From: Acidimicrobiia bacterium
GTDB taxonomy: Bacteria > Actinomycetota > Acidimicrobiia > Acidimicrobiales > Bin134
DNA: 34,989 nucleotides
Direction: 5' to 3'
Assembly: GCA_022819825.1 (NCBI GenBank)
Contig: JAJEGM010000056.1
Coordinates: forward strand, 1 to 34,989
Position numbers and translations under genes: made by a program. This document shows, piece by piece, positions 33,461-34,989 of the stretch. Below the pieces are notes generated by a model that was not told the DNA's origin, made no database searches, and saw only the letters and a list, made by a program, of their open reading frames with translations. The first letter of the stretch is position 1. Every line of letters begins with the position of its first letter.

Positions 33461-34989
33461 GGAGGGATGCCCAATGGGAGACGGGAAGGATGGCCGTACC
33501 CAGCGTCGGAGACTGCGGCGGAACACGATGTGGCGGGTCGCCGTTGCGGTGGTGTCGCTGGTTGCGTTCGGCTGCGGGCAGGGCTCCGAGCGCACTGTGG
33601 AGGTGGTCGGCCAAGTACCCGCCGTCACCAGCACCGCACAGCCCGACTCTGAGGTGGCCCCCGATGTCCCTGCTCCTGCGGCGCGGCCGGGTACCGGCAG
33701 CACGGGGCAGCCGCCGGGGCCTGGTGGCGACACCCCGGGGCCAGGAGACGGGTCTGGCAGGGCGGGAGACGGGCCCGACGGGCCGTCCGGTCCCGTCGGC
33801 GACACAGGCGGCGACAGCGGCGACGGTGCGGGCGTGGTTCCCGGTGAGGGCGACTGGCCTGGCGGGCTGCGGTTGTTGGCGCCTCCGCCGCCCTATGTGG
33901 GGGTGGCCAACGAGGTCTACGACATGTGCGACGACCAACAGTCCTATGTGGCGGTGATCGGACGGTTGCTGGGGCCGGGCGATGAGATCACCCAAGAAGA
34001 CCGCGACGCCATCTCTTTTTTCCGCCGGGTCAACGAGGTGTCGTGCGACGAGCCGGGCGGGCGACGCTACGTGTACATGAGCGACTTCGGACCTGGAGGC
34101 GCATTCTCTGCTGTAGAAGCCGCCGTCGAGGACTACAACGACCGAAGTGTGGGCTACCCCGAATCGAAGATAACTCACCCCAAGGACATCCCGTTGGGCT
34201 ATTTCGGGCATCTGGACTGGGATTTTCCGCTGGAGGACGTCGACGAGGTGGCAGTGGTCGAGGGCTCGGTTTTGGTGCGCGACGGTGTTGTGCGCGGCCT
34301 GGTGCGGAACTTCTCCAAAACCCTGTTCGCCCGGGAGGTCACCGTCACCGCCCGCCCGACCGAGGGCAGCAACAGCAATGCCCAGCCGGTCAGCGGGCGC
34401 TTCCCGCTGACGGTGCAGCCCGGCGAGCGCGCCCCGTTCGAGATCGAGGGCTGGACCGGGAGCGAGAACCCCGAAAAGATCCAACTGTCGGTGAGCGCCA
34501 AACTGTCAACCAGGGTGGACATCACCCGCTCGTTCTCGTTCGGCACCGGCGGAACGGTCACCGCCCGGGCGGTGGACGAGGAGTTCTTCAAGAACTTCGT
34601 GCCCGACTTCGTCTACCAGGCAGAGAAGCACAAAATCGGCGACGACGGCCGGTTCATGATCGAATACATCAGCGCGAGCCTCACCGTCCCCACATCGCAT
34701 CCCAGCCTCGAAGACCAGGTACTCAACCAGAACATCGCAGACCTGCGCGTCTACATGGCCCTGCTGGCAAACGGCAAAGTCCACGACATTGTGGAACCGG
34801 CCCTGCACCGCGGGCTGCCCGAAGAACGGTGGAGCCCCAGGCATTACCCGCGTGTCTACAGTCATCCAATCACCTTCAATGGAGCACAATTGAGCGGCTT
34901 CAGCATCGTCTTCATCCCCGAATACTCCTGGCACATATGGGCAGGCGAACCAGGACCCCTCGACTACAACCCCCGCACCATCCCCGAAA
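33270..34989. repeat. Right arm of the large inverted repeat (open at the window end)
   Basis: This segment matches the left arm 28066-29755 in inverted orientation and continues to the last base of the window. It includes the last ~62 codons of the fibronectin gene, the spacer GGAGGGATGCCCA, and the lipoprotein gene. The fibronectin reading frame is in the same phase at both arm borders. The unique segment between the arms is 29756-33269, 3514 bases. Confidence 0.85.
33474..34989 (+). CDS. Lipoprotein of unknown function, right-arm copy, cut by the window edge
   Basis: 505 codons are visible. ATG 33474 follows GGGAGGG and begins MGDGKDGRTQRRR, with the same lipobox LVAFGC as the left copy. 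Alignment by eye with the left copy shows near identity from about FGHLDWDFPLED to the end of the window and differences in the Pro/Gly linker (here with extra segments such as PAAARPGTGSTGQPPGPGGD). The left copy has about 20 more residues, so about the same number should follow outside the window. It lies 13 bases after the fibronectin gene, on the same strand and probably in one operon. A competing ATG at 33467 is in another frame and was rejected. Confidence 0.8.
   Translation, partial: MGDGKDGRTQRRRLRRNTMWRVAVAVVSLVAFGCGQGSERTVEVVGQVPAVTSTAQPDSEVAPDVPAPAARPGTGSTGQPPGPGGDTPGPGDGSGRAGDGPDGPSGPVGDTGGDSGDGAGVVPGEGDWPGGLRLLAPPPPYVGVANEVYDMCDDQQSYVAVIGRLLGPGDEITQEDRDAISFFRRVNEVSCDEPGGRRYVYMSDFGPGGAFSAVEAAVEDYNDRSVGYPESKITHPKDIPLGYFGHLDWDFPLEDVDEVAVVEGSVLVRDGVVRGLVRNFSKTLFAREVTVTARPTEGSNSNAQPVSGRFPLTVQPGERAPFEIEGWTGSENPEKIQLSVSAKLSTRVDITRSFSFGTGGTVTARAVDEEFFKNFVPDFVYQAEKHKIGDDGRFMIEYISASLTVPTSHPSLEDQVLNQNIADLRVYMALLANGKVHDIVEPALHRGLPEERWSPRHYPRVYSHPITFNGAQLSGFSIVFIPEYSWHIWAGEPGPLDYNPRTIPE

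Noticed and set aside
33467..33652. Alternative start ATG at 33467 for the right lipoprotein
   Set aside because: It is in another frame that closes after 61 codons; ATG 33474 gives the lipobox and matches the left copy.
28004..34989. Transposon explanation of the inverted repeat
   Set aside because: No transposase lies between the arms and the arms consist of complete gene segments, not short terminal repeats with target duplications.

Overview
The window comes from a high-GC bacterium, most likely an actinobacterium of the Acidimicrobiia type. This is an inference from gene content and style: a three-subunit succinate dehydrogenase with a long cytochrome b, an SCP2/DUF7065 pair, a BtuFCD-CobO operon, frequent GTG starts, and many transcription units whose only upstream signal is a TAnnnT -10 box 6-9 nt before the start codon (leaderless style). 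The antisense frames of real genes are often open because of the GC content, and they were discarded.

Layout. The left edge (1-107) holds the first 35 codons of a probable transposase running out of the window. Next come a small membrane-anchored Rieske-like protein without metal ligands and then a core-metabolism block: sucC-sucD, purN-purH, metF (opposite strand), icd-mdh. From 8314 a cobalamin riboswitch controls btuF-btuC-btuD and a cobalamin adenosyltransferase, a uptake-and-activation operon for B12. A divergent SCP2 / DUF7065 pair follows.

From about 12950 to 19170 the composition changes and the region looks accessory: a lower-GC NYN-domain nuclease, an orphan terminator that suggests a small RNA, a DUF368 undecaprenyl-phosphate translocase, and a two-gene operon of a 1259-residue fusion (zinc ribbon, DUF559/Vsr-like nuclease, RecQ-type helicase) coupled to a coiled-coil protein. 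A strong ribosome binding site after it leads into only 13 codons.

From 19140 core genes return: sdhC-sdhA-sdhB-osmC on the minus strand, then a MoxR/ChlI-type AAA ATPase and a VWA protein. A degenerate GH1-like gene lies on the opposite strand between these two.

The right end (28004-34989) is the most unusual part. A large secreted fibronectin-III protein with a possible lysozyme-like C-terminal domain lies between two outward-facing inverted arms of at least 1.69 kb. Each arm carries the last ~62 residues of that protein followed by a variant of the same lipoprotein gene. The reading frame is kept across both arm borders, so recombination between the arms would invert the 3.5 kb centre and switch which C-terminus and which lipoprotein variant the fibronectin gene is joined to. 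This invertible surface-module reading is an inference and the main hypothesis offered for the window. The helicase-nuclease operon is the second candidate for an undescribed system.
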